From positions 1 through 60,402 of the forward strand of contig WFPP01000122.1 in the NCBI GenBank assembly GCA_015487495.1: a DNA stretch of 60,402 nt, given 5' to 3'. Of the stretch, positions 57,785 to 60,402 are shown one piece after another (position 1 is the stretch's first letter; the number at the start of each line of letters is the position of its first letter). A model generated the notes under the pieces. The model worked only from the letters and a program-made list of their open reading frames with translations. It was not told the origin of the DNA and did no database searches. This stretch comes from Thiomicrorhabdus sp. Its GTDB lineage: Bacteria > Pseudomonadota > Gammaproteobacteria > Thiomicrospirales > Thiomicrospiraceae. The position numbers and the translations under genes are program-made.

Positions 57785-58528
57785 CTACCAGCTTAAATCA
57801 TGTGGATTAAGACGTTGCTCATTTTCATAAAATTGGCTGATTTGTCCATCGGCTAAATGAATTATTCGGTTCGCCATTTGAGCAATACTGGCGTTATGAG
57901 TAATAATTGCGGTAGAGGTGCCCAGTTCACGGTTTATTTTTTGCAAGGCTTCAAGCACCCTAATACCTGTTGTGGAGTCAAGTGCGCCAGTGGGCTCATC
58001 ACAGAGTAACACATCCGGTTTTTTGGCAATGGCACGAGCAATGGCAACACGCTGTTGTTCTCCGCCAGAGAGTTGGGCAGGGAAATGATTTAATCGCTCA
58101 CTCAGTCCGACCATTTCAAGTGCTTCTTCAGGAGTCATGTGGGATTCAGCAATTTCAGTGACAACGGCAATGTTTTCAAGTGCGGTTAAACTGGGAATTA
58201 AATTGTAAAACTGAAACACAAATCCAACATTAAAGCGACGATAATATGTGAGTTCTTGTTCGGAAGCATGGCTTAAATCGATGTCCCCTTTTTTTGAATG
58301 ATAAAGAACTTGGCCTGTTGTCGGGGTATCTAGCCCTCCTAAAATATTTAATAGAGTAGATTTGCCACTGCCTGAAGCCCCTAATAAAACCGTTAACTCT
58401 CCACGAAAAAGTTCTAAGTTAATGCCCCTTAAAGCCTGAACAGCGACTTCCCCCATTTGATAAGTTTTTGTGATATTTTTTACCTGAAAAACACGGGTTG
58501 CATCATCAATAAATTGGGTTTGTGGCAT
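57785..58528 (-). CDS. ABC transporter ATP-binding protein (LolD/MacB type)
   Basis: A 247-aa ATPase of the efflux system. Walker [10 protein letters not shown] near residue 52, Q-loop [17 protein letters not shown], signature [14 protein letters not shown], Walker [14 protein letters not shown] and H-loop [16 protein letters not shown]. The sequence EPTGALD and the [16 protein letters not shown]-like Q-loop are typical of the MacB/LolD/FtsE group that works with FtsX permeases. First gene of the minus-strand operon; the 338-bp gap upstream should hold its promoter. Confidence 0.94.
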   Translation of the reverse strand: MPQTQFIDDATRVFQVKNITKTYQMGEVAVQALRGINLELFRGELTVLLGASGSGKSTLLNILGGLDTPTTGQVLYHSKKGDIDLSHASEQELTYYRRFNVGFVFQFYNLIPSLTALENIAVVTEIAESHMTPEEALEMVGLSERLNHFPAQLSGGEQQRVAIARAIAKKPDVLLCDEPTGALDSTTGIRVLEALQKINRELGTSTAIITHNASIAQMANRIIHLADGQISQFYENEQRLNPHDLSW

Positions 58529-58866
58529 GTTTTGGTCCTTTATTTTATCTCAGTATATTAATCAGTATATCAATGTGAGTGCTCCAGATTAAAAATATAG
58601 GGGGAGGGGCTAAAATTAAGAGCCTATAGTTTTTATTTATGATGTTTAGCAATTAATTTAATGACTTAAAAGGGTTTTAGGTCTTTCGGTTTGGTAGAAG
58701 TTTTTTATAATGCCATGTAGATTGTTTGTATGAAAAGGCGAATCTTTATTTGGTTGTGTCTTTAAAGGAACCTCTGAATCAGCGCTGATTAAATTGCTCA
58801 GGCTTTAGGTTTTAATAATGTAAACGACGACGATGATCTAATGAAACTCATTTGATAGGACGACTT
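58529..58866. other. Divergent intergenic region with a MITE family A remnant
   Basis: A 338-bp gap between the ABC operon and the EAL-HDOD gene. It contains AGGAACCTCTGAATCAG (58766-58782) beside TTTAAA, matching the left end of family A, but no right end within 90 bp, so it is at most a decayed remnant. Promoters for both genes are expected but I cannot place them confidently. Confidence 0.5.
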
Positions 58867-60087
58867 ATGGATAACCAAATTTTTTTAAATAAACAACCCG
58901 TTTTTGATTGCCAAAAAAATGTATATGCTTATCAGCTTACTCTGGAGTCTTTGCTTTATTCGGAGATTAAAGCGGATCAGTGGGAGGAACTTGCAAAGGC
59001 CTTTTACCAAAATTTGCAAGAGCAAGTTGGGGTTGAAGACATTACGGGTGGCAAGCCTATTTTTTATCGAGCGCCTACCCAACTGTTAAGACTGGATTTG
59101 TTGCCAAGTGTGGAATGTTTAAGTACGCTGATTGTCGAAGTTGAAACAGACGTTTTAAAAGATCCAGAAGCCCTGTCTACTTTAAAGGAACTGAAGCAGT
59201 CTGGCGTAACGATTGCCATTGCCGATTACCATCCAGATGAGGCCTGTAATAAGTTATTAAGCATTGCAAAAATAGCAAAATTGAATGCACAAAACTTTAC
59301 AGTAGAGGAGGTCAAATCAGAAATATTGGCATTAAAACAAAAGCAATTAAAGACCGTTATTACAGGATTGGAAACCGAAGAGCAGTTTAATTTATATTTG
59401 TCAGCTGATGCAGATTATTATCAAGGATTTTTCTTTGTTAATCCCATTTTTGACACCAAAAAAGAGTTATCGAATAATAAATTGTCGGTTTTAAAATTGT
59501 TGGCTGAGGTGAATGAACCCAATATTTCTTTTGAACAATTAGCCGAAACTATTGGTGTGGATGTGGGTTTGACGCATAAACTGCTGAGTGCAATTAACCA
59601 TCCAAGTAATAACATTCCAAAGCGAATTGAAACCTTAAAAGACGCTGTGAGCTACATGGGCATTAAGCGCCTTAAATTTTGGGTGAATATGATGATGATG
59701 TCCTCTATGGAGGATGTCCCTGATGAGTTGTTAGTTGTGGCTCTGGTTCGTGCTAAATTTTTGGAGGGTATGGCCGAAAAAATGGACATACCTGAAGAAA
59801 AAGACCGTTATTTTATGGCAGGGCTTTTTTCAACGCTGAATTCTTTTTTAAAAATTCCTATGGCTGATATTGTGGATCAGTTGCCGTTATCGGATGAGGT
59901 TAAATTAGCTTTGGTTGAACAGTCAGGTGAAATGGGCAGCGTGCTTTGGGTTATTCGTTCTTTAGAACAGGGCAATACCCGTTTAAGCATTCCAGGGCGC
60001 GAGCAAATTGACATGATGGTGATTTCAAGTGCGTATATGGCAGCCAACGCTTGGGCCTATAAAACCATAGCAAGTTTAAATTCCTGA
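58867..60087 (+). CDS. Degenerate EAL plus HDOD domain signalling protein
   Basis: 406 aa from the ATG at 58867 (MDNQIF), chosen because TAGGA precedes it; a TTG at 58852 would add five residues. The N-terminal half (1-195) is an EAL-type barrel of the YuxH class: IFLNKQPVFDCQKNVYAYQL, but the E-x-L motif is lost (YQLTLES) and metal ligands are not conserved, so phosphodiesterase activity is not expected. The C-terminal half (about 200-390) is HDOD: VLKLLAEVNEPNISFEQLAETIGVDVGLTHKLLSAINHP, then RIETLKDAVSYMGIKRLKFWV. Such proteins work as signalling scaffolds. Confidence 0.88.
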   Translation: MDNQIFLNKQPVFDCQKNVYAYQLTLESLLYSEIKADQWEELAKAFYQNLQEQVGVEDITGGKPIFYRAPTQLLRLDLLPSVECLSTLIVEVETDVLKDPEALSTLKELKQSGVTIAIADYHPDEACNKLLSIAKIAKLNAQNFTVEEVKSEILALKQKQLKTVITGLETEEQFNLYLSADADYYQGFFFVNPIFDTKKELSNNKLSVLKLLAEVNEPNISFEQLAETIGVDVGLTHKLLSAINHPSNNIPKRIETLKDAVSYMGIKRLKFWVNMMMMSSMEDVPDELLVVALVRAKFLEGMAEKMDIPEEKDRYFMAGLFSTLNSFLKIPMADIVDQLPLSDEVKLALVEQSGEMGSVLWVIRSLEQGNTRLSIPGREQIDMMVISSAYMAANAWAYKTIASLNS

Positions 60088-60117
60088 AAAAGTGATGAAA
60101 AAACTTTAAACAAGAGA

Positions 60118-60146
60118 GGGGGGGGGGAAAATCTCCCCTTTTTTTT
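60118..60146 (+). terminator. Terminator after the EAL-HDOD gene
   Basis: A G10 run (60118-60127), AAAATC and TCCCC, then eight T (60139-60146). GGGGA (60124-60128) pairs with TCCCC (60134-60138), 31 bp past the stop. Confidence 0.75.
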
Positions 60147-60179
60147 GTGCAAAAAATTAGGCATAAAGGAGTTGATGCG

Positions 60180-60402
60180 ATGAAATCCGTTACCGTATGG
60201 GACCTTCCAACCCGAATTTTTCACTGGTCTTTGGTCTTCTTTTTTAGCTTCTCTTATCTGTCTGGCGATGAGTTTGAAGAGCTTCACAGTTACTCCGGTT
60301 ATATCATTATTGGCCTGTTGCTGTTTCGGGTTATTTGGGGCTTTATTGGCAGTCGCCACGCTCGTTTTAGTGATTTTATCTACCCCCGTCATGTCATTAT
60401 TG
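60180..60402 (+). CDS. Cytochrome b561-type membrane protein (partial, cut by window edge)
   Basis: The frame begins at ATG 60180, preceded by AAAGGAGTTGATGCG, and runs off the window after about 74 codons. It starts MKSVTVWDLPTRIFHWSL, the signature of b-type cytochromes of the Ni/Fe-hydrogenase/b561 family, with a probable haem ligand H15. Membrane segments lie at about residues 14-30 and 40-57 (GYIIIGLLLFRVIWGFIG), followed by SRHARFSDFIY. It would carry electrons between membrane donors and a soluble cytochrome or dehydrogenase. The rest is missing, so partner and exact role are open. Confidence 0.88.
   Translation, partial: MKSVTVWDLPTRIFHWSLVFFFSFSYLSGDEFEELHSYSGYIIIGLLLFRVIWGFIGSRHARFSDFIYPRHVII

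Noticed and set aside
58766-58782. Fifth copy of MITE family A
   Set aside because: Only the left end is present; no matching right end or second TTAA could be found, so it is recorded only as a remnant.
60057-60392. Minus-strand frame of 111 codons at the right edge
   Set aside because: It is antisense to the clearly real b561 cytochrome start and to the terminator; its sequence is low-complexity Lys/Gln.

Overview
The window looks like ordinary chromosome from a low-GC, motile gammaproteobacterium. Gene order (pheS-pheT-ihfA-merR; purM-purN-DUF3108-dcd; DUF2066-hda; panB-panC-panD; ftsK-lolA-rarA-crcB-serS) is classic gammaproteobacterial. A class I fructose-bisphosphatase, an inorganic pyrophosphatase and a PEP carboxylase stand in line, and there is an FNR regulator and a PEP-CTERM protein. 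Together these fit an autotrophic sulfur oxidiser of the Thiomicrospira/Hydrogenovibrio/Thiomicrorhabdus group. That assignment is inference from gene content, not proof. No prophage, CRISPR array, rRNA or intact transposase was seen.

Layout. 1-4.2 kb: phenylalanyl-tRNA synthetase, IHF alpha and a MerR regulator, then tRNA-Pro(GGG). 4.4-10.7 kb: a flagellum/chemotaxis block with an FlhB-like C-terminal protein, STAS, CheY, CheW and a FliK-like protein on the minus strand, and CheR, CheB and a sensor-less receptor on the plus strand (no CheA here). 10.9-13.6 kb: a small membrane protein, a NIF3/YqfO-type protein, an FKBP isomerase and thioredoxin reductase. 13.8-20.3 kb: ftsK, lolA, rarA, crcB, serS and tRNA-Ser(UGA). 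20.4-24.6 kb: pcnB, folK and the pantothenate genes. 24.9-29.5 kb: ppc, ppa and fbp. 29.6-37.1 kb: thiI, mltF, rnr, rlmB and an unusual PfkB kinase fused to a Rieske domain. 37.1-42.1 kb: fnr, pal and pepN. 42.2-45.9 kb: an LppC-like periplasmic protein and a putative motility trio (coiled-coil membrane protein, FlgP-like LPP20 lipoprotein, small secreted coil). 46-50.2 kb: PEP-CTERM protein, dcd, DUF3108, purN and purM. 50.4-54.2 kb: DUF2066, hda, a TlpA-like thioredoxin, a small Trp-rich protein and a PilZ-like protein. 54.2-58.5 kb: an ABC efflux system (adaptor, FtsX permease, ATPase). 58.8-60.1 kb: a degenerate EAL-HDOD protein. The right edge cuts a b561-type cytochrome gene.

Three things go beyond routine annotation. 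(1) A 401-residue protein joins a PfkB sugar kinase to a complete NirD-type Rieske [2Fe-2S] domain. (2) Two families of small non-coding inverted-repeat elements (MITEs) are present. One has IS5-like ends with TTAA target duplications, and the other has GGAGTCTGTCGG ends. One copy is nested in another. One sits in the last codons of hda, where removing it in silico restores a normal Hda C-terminus, and another supplies the stop codon of dcd. (3) Runs of 7-10 G (or C) are strikingly common, in coding as well as intergenic DNA, including a C9 tract at codons 7-9 of the FliK-like gene. They are candidate slippage sites.

Functionally the window joins housekeeping (translation, chromosome segregation, replication control, purine and vitamin synthesis), carbon metabolism, and motility/second-messenger functions.
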